DNA of 64,000 nt. Origin: Pseudomonas fluorescens. GTDB lineage: Bacteria > Pseudomonadota > Gammaproteobacteria > Pseudomonadales > Pseudomonadaceae. The notes under the pieces are model-generated. The model was not told where the DNA came from, did not search any database, and worked only from the letters and a program-made list of their open reading frames with translations. The stretch lies in the NCBI RefSeq assembly GCF_001623525.1, contig NZ_CP015225.1:744001-808000 (forward strand), in the 5' to 3' direction. This document shows positions 18,265-28,058 of the stretch, piece after piece; position 1 is the stretch's first letter; each line of letters opens with the position of its first letter. The translations under genes were made by a program, and so were the position numbers.

Positions 18265-19575
18265 TCAGCTTGCGAATGCCAGGCGCAACTCGGCGCACAA
18301 GCCGCCGCCGTCGCGGTTGCTCAGGGTCAGTGAGCCGCCCATGGCGATCGCCAATTGCTGGGCGATGGCCAAGCCCAGGCCGGTGCCGCCGGTTTCCCGG
18401 TTGCGCGAGCTTTCCACCCGGTAGAACGGCTTGAGCACCTCGGCCAGTTCCTGCTCGCTGATCCCGGGGCCACGGTCCAGCACCTGGATCGCCAGTTGCC
18501 CGTTGTCGGCCGGTTGCACCTGGATCTGCGCCGCGCCGCCGAATTTCAAGGCGTTGTCCACCAGATTGACCAGCACCCGCCGCAGGGCATGGGGGCGGGT
18601 GTCGATGACGGCGGCGTTTTTCCCGGTCAATTGCACGTCCTTGCCCGTGTCCTGGTAGTCGAACGCCAGGCTGTCGAGGAATGCATCCAGGCTGATCCGG
18701 CAACTGGCCTCGGTGGCGCCATGGATGCTGCGGGCATAGGCCACGCCTTCACGCACCAAATGTTCCATTTCGCTCAAGTCGCTCCACAGTTTGTCCCTTT
18801 CGATCCCTTCGTCCATGAACTCGGCGCGCAGCTTCATGCGCGTGATGGGGGTCTGCAAGTCATGGGAAATCGCCGCCAGCAACTGCATGCGCTCCTTGAG
18901 GTAGGCAGCGATGCGGTCCTGCATGGCGTTGAACGCTTTGGCGGCATGCACCACTTCGGTCGGGCCTTTCTCGTCCAGGCGCACGCCGTGGGCGTTAGGA
19001 TCGAGGGTTTCCACCGCCTCGGCCAGTCGGGTCAATGGGCCGACGGCGAGGCGCACGGCCAGCCAGGTGCAGCCGATCAAAAGCGCCAACTGCCCGAGCA
19101 ACACCATCGGCAGCCAGGGGGAGAGGGGCGTCATTGCCGGGCGTACGTCGATGGTCAGCGGGTTGCCGTCCCCCAGGCGCAGGTGCGCCTGATAGTGCAT
19201 TTTCGGTCCGGGAATCTGTTTGAAGGTCAGGCCGTAGGCCTGGCCGATGGCTTCCTGGATCGAACTGACCGAGATCGGCGCGTCGGCAAGATCCATCGGT
19301 TGCCCGGGCTGGCCTTCGTCGAGCAGGTAGCTATAGTTGCGCCGGGCGAGTTTCGGCAGCCAGGCCTGGCGTTCGGCGGCAGGCAGACGGTCAAGAATGG
19401 CGACGGAGGTCGAGACGTCGGTTTCCAGGTTGCCGAGCATGGTCGACTTGGCGCTCTGGTAGCGCTCGTAGTACTGGACGCCGAAGGACAGCCCCTGGGC
19501 CAGGATCAGGCCGATCAGGAAGATCAGCGATAGCCTCGAGGCCAGCGTACGCGGCCAGCGCAACGATAGGCTCAT
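18265..19575 (-). CDS. OmpR-associated sensor histidine kinase
   Basis: 436 residues. Two TM helices (~13-33 and ~155-175) frame a periplasmic sensor region, followed by HAMP (~175-228), the phosphoacceptor box ISHDLQTPITRMKLR with His238, and an HATPase domain with N-box LVNLVDNALKF, G1 DRGPGIS and G2 GTGLGLAIAQQ. It is a membrane kinase for the response regulator encoded just upstream; the two overlap by 4 nt (ATGA), so they are co-translated. The stimulus is unknown. The small DUF2790 gene transcribed divergently is the likely target. Confidence 0.92.
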   Translation of the reverse strand: MSLSLRWPRTLASRLSLIFLIGLILAQGLSFGVQYYERYQSAKSTMLGNLETDVSTSVAILDRLPAAERQAWLPKLARRNYSYLLDEGQPGQPMDLADAPISVSSIQEAIGQAYGLTFKQIPGPKMHYQAHLRLGDGNPLTIDVRPAMTPLSPWLPMVLLGQLALLIGCTWLAVRLAVGPLTRLAEAVETLDPNAHGVRLDEKGPTEVVHAAKAFNAMQDRIAAYLKERMQLLAAISHDLQTPITRMKLRAEFMDEGIERDKLWSDLSEMEHLVREGVAYARSIHGATEASCRISLDAFLDSLAFDYQDTGKDVQLTGKNAAVIDTRPHALRRVLVNLVDNALKFGGAAQIQVQPADNGQLAIQVLDRGPGISEQELAEVLKPFYRVESSRNRETGGTGLGLAIAQQLAIAMGGSLTLSNRDGGGLCAELRLAFAS

Positions 19576-20312
19576 ACCGAGGCCTCGAGGATCTCCACCG
19601 GCAGCGAGAACACGTAGCCTTCGCTGCGCACGGTCTTGATGTAGGCCGGCTCCCGGGCATCGTCCAGCAGGCGCTGGCGCAGGCGGCTGACGAGCAAATC
19701 GATGGAGCGATCGAACAAGTCGGCGTCCCGGCCCTGGGTCAGGTTAAGCAACTGGTCGCGGTTGAGCACTCGTTGCGGATGATCGAGGAAGACTCGCAAC
19801 AAACGATATTCGGCGCCGCTCAAGGCAACCATGGTGCCGTCGGTGTCCAGCAGGTGGCGGGCGGTGGTGTCCAGGCGCCAGCGCCCGAACGCCAGCAGGC
19901 GGCCGCTTTCGGTGACCACCAGGTTGGGCGGCAGCATGCGGGTGCGGCGCAGCACGGCATTGATGCGGGCCAGCAGCTCACGGGCGGCGAAGGGCTTGAC
20001 CAGGTAATCGTCGGCGCCCATTTCCAGGCCGATGATGCGGTCGGTTTCGTCGTTGCGCGCGGTGAGCATCAGTACCGGCGTGGCCTTGTGCTTGCCGGCA
20101 CGCAGCTCCCGGCACAGCACGAGGCCGTCGTCACCGGGCATCATGATGTCCAGCACGATCAGGTCCACCGGGGTCGTTTCCAGGAAGGCGCGCATTTGCC
20201 GGCCATCGGCAACGACAGTGGTGCGCAGACCGTTCTTTTTCAGGTAGTTGCCAACCAGCTCTCTGATCTCGCGATCGTCATCCACTATCAACACGTGATC
20301 GACATGATCCAT
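19572..20312 (-). CDS. OmpR/PhoB-family response regulator
   Basis: 246 residues. The receiver domain has the acidic pocket DDD (11-13), phospho-acceptor Asp55 in LIVLDIMMPG, and the conserved Lys in DYLVKPF. It is followed by a winged-helix output domain ending in the IKTVRSEGYVF motif. I chose ATG at 20312 because GAGGAG lies 10 nt upstream; the longer in-frame extension to 20468 has no RBS and crosses the promoter. Forms an operon with the kinase. Palindromic and direct GATAC repeats in the upstream gap are candidate binding sites. Confidence 0.92.
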   Translation of the reverse strand: MDHVDHVLIVDDDREIRELVGNYLKKNGLRTTVVADGRQMRAFLETTPVDLIVLDIMMPGDDGLVLCRELRAGKHKATPVLMLTARNDETDRIIGLEMGADDYLVKPFAARELLARINAVLRRTRMLPPNLVVTESGRLLAFGRWRLDTTARHLLDTDGTMVALSGAEYRLLRVFLDHPQRVLNRDQLLNLTQGRDADLFDRSIDLLVSRLRQRLLDDAREPAYIKTVRSEGYVFSLPVEILEASV

Positions 20313-20390
20313 GGTGTCCAGCTCCTCGGCGTTTCGTTGTGAGCAGTCTACAGGCGCCGGCCGGCCTGGCTCGCGGCGGTTTGTATTGCA

Positions 20391-20460
20391 GTGTATCTGG
20401 CGCGCGACGGATACACAGCGATGCAAAAAGCCACCTGGCTCGATACAGGCGCGATACCTG
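20391..20460. promoter_or_regulatory. Candidate response-regulator operator array
   Basis: In the gap between the divergent regulator and DUF2790 genes there is a perfect inverted pair GTGTATC (20391-20397) / GATACAC (20410-20416). Two direct repeats follow, CGATACAGG and CGATACCTG at 20441 and 20452, exactly 11 bp apart. OmpR-family regulators bind direct repeats with this period, so the array plausibly controls both directions. Inference only. Confidence 0.5.
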
Positions 20461-20535
20461 CGCGGCATTCAATGGCGTCTATCGAGGCAACACAACAGGC
20501 CTCGGCAGGTAAACCCATTGAATCGAGGAATCGCC

Positions 20536-20799
20536 ATGAACAGCAAAGCCATCTACGCCGCCTGCCTATTCGCTGCACTGAACATTTGCACACTGTCGGC
20601 CCGGGCCGAAAGCAACGTGCAGGCGCAAACCTACGCCTACGGCACCCACCTGGACATCCAGAAAGTGCTGTCCCTCAGCGAAGACACCGAGCCGACCTGC
20701 GGCGTGGTCAACGCCCACATGACCTACCTGGATTCGACAGGCCACAAGCAGGTGTTGGACTACCGCAAGTTTTCCGACAACTGCAGCAACCAGAACTGA
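20536..20799 (+). CDS. Small periplasmic DUF2790 protein
   Basis: 87 residues with a clear signal peptide (cleavage after ARA, about residue 24) and a small mature domain of about 63 residues. It carries two cysteines (in EPTCGVVNAHMTYLD and DNCSNQN) that could form a disulfide. This matches the DUF2790 family, common in Pseudomonas and often beside two-component systems. Start ATG 20536 is preceded by GAGGAA. Function unknown; a periplasmic stress or metal role is a guess. It is divergent from the response regulator and probably controlled by it. Confidence 0.8.
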   Translation: MNSKAIYAACLFAALNICTLSARAESNVQAQTYAYGTHLDIQKVLSLSEDTEPTCGVVNAHMTYLDSTGHKQVLDYRKFSDNCSNQN

Positions 20800-20803
20800 C
20801 CTG

Positions 20804-20933
20804 CTTTTGTGGCGAGGGAGCTTGCTCCCGCTGGGGCGCGAAGCGGCCCCTTTATTTTCCTGACGCACCCAGTTGTCAGGTCGATTTCGGGGGCTGCTGC
20901 GCAGCCCAGCGGGAGCAAGCTCCCTCGCCACAG
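20804..20933. repeat. REP-type inverted pair, family A (left copy flanking dipZ)
   Basis: 130-bp element with outer arms TTGTGGCGAGGGAGCTTGCTCC and inverse, inner hairpin GGGAGC-TT-GCTCCC. Its reverse complement is nearly identical along its full length to the element at 22183-22314: one base substitution and a 2-nt difference in a G run. Confidence 0.9.
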
Positions 20934-20967
20934 GGTCTATGTCAGCTTTTTATTTTGAGGTGTTGCC

Positions 20968-22179
20968 ATGCTTCTGATCGCTTTTCTCGGCGGGATCCTG
21001 ACGATCCTCAGCCCCTGCATTCTTCCGGTGGTGCCGTTTCTGTTTGCCCGGGCCGATCGCTCCCGTGGCTCGGTGCTGCTGACCCTTGGCGGCATGGTGC
21101 TGACGTTTGCCCTGGTCTCCAGCCTGGCAGTGGTCAGCAGCGAGTGGGTGCTGCGTGCCAGCAGCGTCGGCCGGCAAGTCGCCTTGGTGGTGATGGTGGT
21201 GTTTGCCTTGTCGCTGATCTTCAGTCGGGTCGGCACCTGGCTGGCGCGACCGCTGGTCAGCCTGGGCAATCGCCTGGACGCCGGCGCCGGGCGGATGGCC
21301 GGGCCTGTGGCTTCAGTGCTGATCGGGGTCGCCACCGGGTTGCTCTGGGCACCGTGCGCCGGACCGATCCTTGGGGTGATCCTGACCGGCGCCATGCTGC
21401 AAGGCGCCAGCGCACAAACCAGTCTGCTGCTGCTCGCCTACGGCCTGGGCAGTGCCTTGTCCCTGGGGACGCTGATCCTGGCCGGGCGCGGGCTGGTCGG
21501 ACGCCTGAAACTCTCGCTGCCGATCACCACCTGGCTGCGCCGGGGAACGGGAGCGGTGGTGTTGCTGGCGGCCGTGGCGATTGGCACCGGGGCGGATGAC
21601 CGCTTGTTGGCGGCGACTTCCTCCCAACAATCGGTCACCTTGGAAAAAAGCCTGCTGGAGAACGTGCCCAAGGCCATCGACTATGTGGTGAGCAAGGCTG
21701 GGGCAAGTTCCATGCCGGCCCTCGAATCCCAGGGCGCCATGCCTGCGCTGGACGGCGCAGTGCAATGGCTGAACTCACCCCCGCTGAGCAGCGAATCACT
21801 CAAGGGCAAGGTGGTGCTGGTGGACTTCTGGACCTACGACTGCATCAACTGCCAGCACACCTTGCCCTATGTGAACGGTTGGGCGAAGAAGTATGAAAAG
21901 GACGGGCTGGTGGTGATCGGTGTCCACACCCCGGAATACGGCTACGAGAAGATCATCGACAACGTCCGTGAGCAGGTACGCAAACTGGACATCCACTACC
22001 CGGTGGCGATCGACAACCAGTATGCGATCTGGCGCGCCTTCAACAATCAGTACTGGCCGGCCCATTACTTCATCGATGCCAAGGGGCAGGTGCGCTACAG
22101 CCACTTTGGCGAAGGGCGCTACGGCGAGCAGGAGCAGGTGATCCAGCAGTTGTTGCAGGAGGCGAAGGCAGGCCAGTGA
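20968..22179 (+). CDS. dipZ: DipZ-like thiol-disulfide protein (CcdA/DsbD membrane domain + thioredoxin domain)
   Basis: 403 residues. The N-terminal ~210 residues form a six-helix CcdA/DsbD-type electron conduit with the paired cysteines C17 (SPCILP) and C130 (APCAGP). After a linker, residues ~265-400 form a TlpA/AhpC-like thioredoxin fold with active site CINC (292-295) and the cis-Pro loop further on. It should pass reducing power from cytoplasmic thioredoxin to the periplasm. Longer DipZ proteins, such as the mycobacterial one, carry an additional C-terminal domain that is absent here. RBS GAGG lies before ATG 20968. Monocistronic and enclosed by two near-identical inverted REP elements. 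Confidence 0.85.
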   Translation: MLLIAFLGGILTILSPCILPVVPFLFARADRSRGSVLLTLGGMVLTFALVSSLAVVSSEWVLRASSVGRQVALVVMVVFALSLIFSRVGTWLARPLVSLGNRLDAGAGRMAGPVASVLIGVATGLLWAPCAGPILGVILTGAMLQGASAQTSLLLLAYGLGSALSLGTLILAGRGLVGRLKLSLPITTWLRRGTGAVVLLAAVAIGTGADDRLLAATSSQQSVTLEKSLLENVPKAIDYVVSKAGASSMPALESQGAMPALDGAVQWLNSPPLSSESLKGKVVLVDFWTYDCINCQHTLPYVNGWAKKYEKDGLVVIGVHTPEYGYEKIIDNVREQVRKLDIHYPVAIDNQYAIWRAFNNQYWPAHYFIDAKGQVRYSHFGEGRYGEQEQVIQQLLQEAKAGQ

Positions 22180-22182
22180 TAC

Positions 22183-22314
22183 CTGTGGCGAGGGAGCTTG
22201 CTCCCGCTGGGCTGCGCAGCAGCCCCCCCGAAATCGACCTGACAACTGGGTGCGGCAGGAAAATAAAGGGGCCGCTTCGCGCCCCAGCGGGAGCAAGCTC
22301 CCTCGCCACAAAAG
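22183..22314. repeat. REP-type inverted pair, family A (right copy flanking dipZ)
   Basis: 132-bp element beginning 3 bp after the dipZ stop codon. It is the near-exact inverse of the element at 20804-20933, including the non-palindromic centre (TTTATTTTCCTG..GCACCCAG). Confidence 0.9.
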
Positions 22315-22409
22315 CTCACATAGCCACATGTCGGTGCAGCGGTGCTGGCCCCTTGCTCATTTGCATAAGGTCAAACTTCTTTTCTTTCAGAAAGTTGGGC
22401 GACAAACCT

Positions 22410-22739
22410 ATGCGTATTTCTATGTGGGTCGTGGCGACGTTTCTCCTGGCCGCCGTTTCGCTTGAGGTCCAGGCCAGGGCGCTGACGCAAAACCAGCAGT
22501 CGGTGTGCCGCTGGGGTTCGGACATCGCGGCAGGGGCGCAGGCGTCGAAGCTTTCCGGCGTCAGCCTGTACGGCGCGCGCAAGAAGCTGCAAGTGCGCAA
22601 GTTTCCCCGGCCCTGGATGCGCATGACCGCCCTGGGCATTACCGAGCAGACCTACAACAGCGCCTCGCGTCTCAAGCCGGCCGCGGTCAAGCAGACCTAC
22701 TACGAACAATGTGTCCGTCATGAACTGGCGCGACGATAG
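22410..22739 (+). CDS. Small secreted protein, function unknown
   Basis: 109 residues with a signal peptide (residues 1-22, cleavage near VQARA). The basic mature part begins LTQNQQSVCRWG and has two cysteines (C33 and one in YEQCVRHELARR near the C-terminus). I do not recognise a domain. The spacing of the cysteines at both ends suggests one disulfide in a small periplasmic fold. The ATG at 22410 is preceded only by a poor RBS (AAAGTTGGG). It ends 5 bp before the convergent acoR stop. Confidence 0.6.
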   Translation: MRISMWVVATFLLAAVSLEVQARALTQNQQSVCRWGSDIAAGAQASKLSGVSLYGARKKLQVRKFPRPWMRMTALGITEQTYNSASRLKPAAVKQTYYEQCVRHELARR

Positions 22740-22743
22740 GCCT

Positions 22744-24609
<1,866 letters not shown>

Positions 24610-24699
24610 AGGGGCCTCCGATTCAGCTTCTTATCGTTGTGCGCACATTAAGCGCCGTTCCCCGGGTGCAGACAAGCTCGACGGGTTCTTCGGGTGGTG

Positions 24700-24759
24700 T
24701 GAGACGCCACGTCTCAGGGTCTCGCCGCAACCTCGTGCAGGCTGACATGGAGCGTCTCA
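24700..24759. promoter_or_regulatory. Two AcoR-type operator dyads
   Basis: A perfect dyad TGAGACG-CCA-CGTCTCA (24700-24716) and a second with the same 7-3-7 layout, TGACATG-GAG-CGTCTCA (24743-24759; 5 of 7 in the left arm). The centres are 43 bp apart, about four helical turns, and lie some 85-130 bp upstream of the sigma-54 promoter, the usual place for enhancer sites. Assignment to AcoR is inference from position. Confidence 0.65.
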
Positions 24760-24836
24760 CCGGGGCTCGGTTCGCTGCATCGAAAATCCCATGGGGGCCG
24801 CTCTGGCCCGGGCTTTGAGCAGGTTTTTTTCACAAC

Positions 24837-24852
24837 TGGCACCGCCCTTGCT
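24837..24852 (+). promoter_or_regulatory. Sigma-54 (-24/-12) promoter of the aco operon
   Basis: TGGCACCGCCCTTGCT fits the TGGCAC-N5-TTGCW consensus with the GG (24838-24839) and GC (24850-24851) elements at the correct spacing. It sits upstream of acoXABC and opposite the gene for a GAFTGA-type activator. Confidence 0.88.
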
Positions 24853-24883
24853 CTACCTCTGGAGCCCGCTCGACGGGTCATCC

Positions 24884-24895
24884 AATAATAACAAC
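24884..24895 (+). promoter_or_regulatory. Candidate Hfq/Crc catabolite-repression motif in the aco leader
   Basis: AATAATAACAAC, four AAN repeats, stands at the ribosome-binding site (GAGG) of the leader ORF. Pseudomonas Crc/Hfq binds such A-rich triplet repeats to block translation when preferred carbon sources are present. A similar motif precedes acoB. Confidence 0.5.
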
Positions 24896-24904
24896 GAGGT
24901 GTCT

Positions 24905-24955
24905 ATGGTTTCCTGCCCAGGCCGTGTGCCTGCTCTCTCCACGGTGGTGTCATGA
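24905..24955 (+). CDS. 16-residue leader ORF overlapping acoX
   Basis: ATG 24905 follows GAGG at a good distance and encodes MVSCPGRVPALSTVVS. Its TGA overlaps the acoX ATG (ATGA, 24952-24955). acoX itself has no clear RBS, so it may depend on translational coupling to this leader. Whether the peptide itself matters is unknown. Confidence 0.45.
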   Translation: MVSCPGRVPALSTVVS

Positions 24956-26025
24956 GTCGCCGGCCATTGACCGTGGGCATCATCGCCAACCCCGCATCGG
25001 GCCGTGACGTGCGGCGCCTGACCGCCAATGCCGGGCTGTTTTCCAGCACTGACAAGGTGTCGGTGATCCAGCGCTTGCTGGCCGCTTTCGGCGCCACCGG
25101 CGTCGAACAGGTGTTGATGCCCACCGACATGATTGGCATGGCCGCCGCCGTGCTGAAGAACAGCCACAGCCGCCAGGCCCGCAGCAGCCACTGGCCGGCC
25201 CTGGAGTTCCTCGACCTGACCTTGCGCCAGACCGTCGAAGACACCCGTCGGGCCGCACGCCTGATGGCCGAGCGCGAGGTGGCGTTGATCGCCGTGCTTG
25301 GCGGCGACGGCACCCACAAGGCGGTGGCCGCCGAAGTGGGGGACATCCCATTGCTAACCCTGTCCACCGGCACCAACAACGCCTTTCCCGAACTGCGCGA
25401 GGCCACCAGTGCCGGCTTGGCCGGAGGGTTGTACGCCAGTGGTCGAATCCCGGACTCGATCGGCTTGCGCCGCAACAAGCGCTTGTTGGTTTGTGATGCC
25501 GGACGTGGCCTGCGCGAAGTCGCCCTGGTGGACGTCGCCGTGTCGCCCCTGCGGTTTGTCGGCGCCCGGGCCATCAGTCGGGCACAGGACCTGGCCGAAG
25601 TCTTCGTGACCTTCGCCGAACCGCAATCCATTGGCCTGTCGGCGCTGTGCGGCTTGTGGTTTCCGGTTTCACGCCAGGCCCCGGGTGGCGCCTGGATGCG
25701 CCTGGACCCGCAATCCCCCGAAGCGCTGCTGGTGCCGCTCGCGCCGGGGCTGTTGCAGGGCTGTGGCGTGCTCGCCGCCGGCTCCCTGGAACCCGGTGTC
25801 GCCCATGGCCTGTCGCTCTCCAGCGGCACTCTGGCCCTGGATGGCGAACGGGAAATCGAATTCAACGCGCAGGACCGGCCCACGGTCACCCTCGATGCCG
25901 GCGGTCCACTGAGCATCGACGTCAACGCGGTGCTGGCCTACGCCGCGCAACACCGTTTGCTGGCCATCGGCCGCGAACACCCGCAACACCCTCTGAATCT
26001 TCAAGAAGACACCCCAGGAGAATAA
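24952..26025 (+). CDS. acoX: Acetoin catabolism protein AcoX
   Basis: 357 residues, NAD-kinase/diacylglycerol-kinase-like fold with the nucleotide-binding signature VLGGDGTHKAVA at about 113-124 and the STGTNNAFP motif shortly after. AcoX is encoded first in aco operons of Pseudomonas and Ralstonia. Its exact role in acetoin cleavage is not settled; it is not required in vitro. First gene of acoXABC-bdh, two bases before acoA and transcribed from the sigma-54 promoter. Confidence 0.9.
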   Translation: MSRRPLTVGIIANPASGRDVRRLTANAGLFSSTDKVSVIQRLLAAFGATGVEQVLMPTDMIGMAAAVLKNSHSRQARSSHWPALEFLDLTLRQTVEDTRRAARLMAEREVALIAVLGGDGTHKAVAAEVGDIPLLTLSTGTNNAFPELREATSAGLAGGLYASGRIPDSIGLRRNKRLLVCDAGRGLREVALVDVAVSPLRFVGARAISRAQDLAEVFVTFAEPQSIGLSALCGLWFPVSRQAPGGAWMRLDPQSPEALLVPLAPGLLQGCGVLAAGSLEPGVAHGLSLSSGTLALDGEREIEFNAQDRPTVTLDAGGPLSIDVNAVLAYAAQHRLLAIGREHPQHPLNLQEDTPGE

Positions 26026-26027
26026 AA

Positions 26028-27005
26028 ATGTCGACACCGCTCACCCACGATCAACTGCTGCACGCCTACCAGGTGATGCGCACCATCCGCGCCTTCGAAG
26101 AGCGCCTGCACGTGGAGTTCGCTACCGGCGAAATTCCCGGTTTCGTCCACCTCTATGCCGGCGAAGAAGCCTCGGCCGCCGGCGTCATGGCCCACCTGGG
26201 CGATGACGATTGCATCGCCTCCAACCACCGTGGTCACGGCCATTGCATCGCCAAGGGCGTGGACGTCTACGGGATGATGGCCGAGATCTACGGCAAGAAA
26301 ACCGGCGTCTGCCAAGGCAAGGGCGGCTCGATGCACATCGCCGATTTCGAGAAAGGCATGCTCGGCGCCAATGGCATCGTCGGTGCCGGCGCGCCGCTGG
26401 TGGTCGGCGCGGCTTTGGCGGCCCGGCTCAAGGGCACCGATAGCGTCGCCGTGGTGTTTTTCGGCGACGGTGGCTCCAACGAGGGCGCGGTGTTCGAAGC
26501 CATGAACATGGCCTCGGTGTGGAACCTGCCGTGCCTGTTCATCGCCGAAAACAATGGCTACGCCGAAGCCACCGCCTCCAATTGGTCAGTGGCCTGCGAT
26601 CACATCGCCGACCGTGCGGCCGGGTTCGGCATGCCCGGAGTGACGGTGGATGGCTTTGACTTCTTTGCCGTGCATGAAGCCGCCGGGGCCGCCGTCGAAC
26701 GCGCCCGTGCCGGGGAAGGGCCGTCGCTGATCGAGGTCAAGCTGACCCGCTACTACGGCCACTTCGAGGGCGACGCTCAAACCTATCGGGCGCCCGACGA
26801 GGTCAAGCATTTTCGCGAGAACCAGGACTGCCTGATGCAGTTCCGCGAGCGCACCACTCGGGCCGGCTTGCTCACCGTCGAGCAGTTGGACCAGATCGAC
26901 AAGGAGGTGGACATGCTGATTGAAAACGCCGTGTACAAGGCCAAGTCCGATCCCAAGCCCTCCGCGGCGGACCTGCTGACCGACGTCTACGTCAGCTATC
27001 CCTGA
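26028..27005 (+). CDS. acoA: Acetoin dehydrogenase E1 alpha subunit (TPP-dependent)
   Basis: 325 residues. It carries the thiamine pyrophosphate motif GDGGSNEGAVFEAMN with the closing NN of FIAENNGYAE, and the HRGHGH segment typical of E1-alpha of 2-oxoacid/acetoin dehydrogenases. With AcoB it forms the E1 that cleaves acetoin and moves the acetyl group to the lipoyl arm of AcoC, yielding acetaldehyde and acetyl-CoA. RBS CCAGGAG lies before ATG 26028. Confidence 0.95.
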   Translation: MSTPLTHDQLLHAYQVMRTIRAFEERLHVEFATGEIPGFVHLYAGEEASAAGVMAHLGDDDCIASNHRGHGHCIAKGVDVYGMMAEIYGKKTGVCQGKGGSMHIADFEKGMLGANGIVGAGAPLVVGAALAARLKGTDSVAVVFFGDGGSNEGAVFEAMNMASVWNLPCLFIAENNGYAEATASNWSVACDHIADRAAGFGMPGVTVDGFDFFAVHEAAGAAVERARAGEGPSLIEVKLTRYYGHFEGDAQTYRAPDEVKHFRENQDCLMQFRERTTRAGLLTVEQLDQIDKEVDMLIENAVYKAKSDPKPSAADLLTDVYVSYP

Positions 27006-27016
27006 ACGCCCCCCTG

Positions 27017-27028
27017 AATAACAACAAT
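27017..27028 (+). promoter_or_regulatory. Candidate Hfq/Crc motif before acoB
   Basis: AATAACAACAAT, four AAN triplets, lies 14 bp before the acoB start codon. It matches the motif in the acoX leader. Confidence 0.45.
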
Positions 27029-27041
27029 AGAGAATCCCATC

Positions 27042-28058
27042 ATGGCGAGAAAAATCAGCTATCAGCAGGCAATCAACGAGGCCCTGGCCCAGGAAATGCG
27101 CCGCGACTCCAGCGTCTTCATCATGGGTGAGGACGTGGCCGGTGGCGCCGGCGCACCCGGTGAAAACGACGCCTGGGGCGGCGTGCTCGGCGTTACCAAG
27201 GGGCTTTACGACCAGTTCCCCGGACGCGTGCTGGACACGCCGCTGTCGGAAATCGGTTACGTCGGCGCGGCGGTCGGGGCCGCCACCTGCGGCGTGCGCC
27301 CGGTGTGCGAACTGATGTTCGTCGACTTTGCCGGTTGCTGCCTGGACCAGATCCTCAACCAGGCGGCGAAGTTTCGCTACATGTTCGGCGGCAAGGCCTC
27401 CACGCCCCTGGTGATCCGCACCATGGTTGGCGCCGGCCTGCGCGCCGCCGCCCAGCATTCGCAGATGCTCACGTCCTTGTGGACGCACATTCCGGGACTG
27501 AAAGTAGTGTGCCCATCGTCGCCTTACGACGCCAAGGGCCTGCTGATCCAGGCGATCCGTGACAACGACCCGGTGATCTTCTGCGAGCACAAATTGCTCT
27601 ACAGCATGCAGGGCGAGGTGCCGGAAGAGCTCTACACCATCCCCTTTGGCGAGGCCAATTTCCTGCGCGACGGCAAGGACGTGACCCTCGTGTCCTACGG
27701 GCGCACCGTCAACACCGCCATGGACGCGGCGCGGAGCCTGGCCGGGCGTGGCATCGACTGCGAAGTCATCGATCTACGCACCACCAGCCCGCTGGACGAG
27801 GACAGCATCCTCGAAAGTGTCGAGAAGACCGGGCGCCTGGTGGTGATCGATGAGGCCAACCCACGCTGTTCCATGGCCACCGATATTTCGGCGCTGGTGG
27901 CGCAGAAAGCCTTTGGCGCGCTCAAGGCGCCGATTGAAATGGTCACCGCGCCGCACACCCCGGTGCCGTTCTCCGATTCGCTGGAAGACCTGTACATCCC
28001 TGACGCGGCGAAGATCGAACAAGCCGTGCTCAACGTGATCGAGTGGAGCAAGCGCTGA
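27042..28058 (+). CDS. acoB: Acetoin dehydrogenase E1 beta subunit
   Basis: 338 residues with the transketolase pyrimidine-binding domain (MGEDVAGGAG..., DTPLSEIGYVG with the conserved Glu) followed by the transketolase C-terminal domain (SYGRTV..., CEVIDLRTTSPLD). This is the pattern of E1-beta chains such as PdhB and BkdA2. It pairs with AcoA in an alpha2beta2 E1. Its TGA shares a base with the ATG of acoC (TGATG), indicating coupled translation. Confidence 0.95.
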   Translation: MARKISYQQAINEALAQEMRRDSSVFIMGEDVAGGAGAPGENDAWGGVLGVTKGLYDQFPGRVLDTPLSEIGYVGAAVGAATCGVRPVCELMFVDFAGCCLDQILNQAAKFRYMFGGKASTPLVIRTMVGAGLRAAAQHSQMLTSLWTHIPGLKVVCPSSPYDAKGLLIQAIRDNDPVIFCEHKLLYSMQGEVPEELYTIPFGEANFLRDGKDVTLVSYGRTVNTAMDAARSLAGRGIDCEVIDLRTTSPLDEDSILESVEKTGRLVVIDEANPRCSMATDISALVAQKAFGALKAPIEMVTAPHTPVPFSDSLEDLYIPDAAKIEQAVLNVIEWSKR

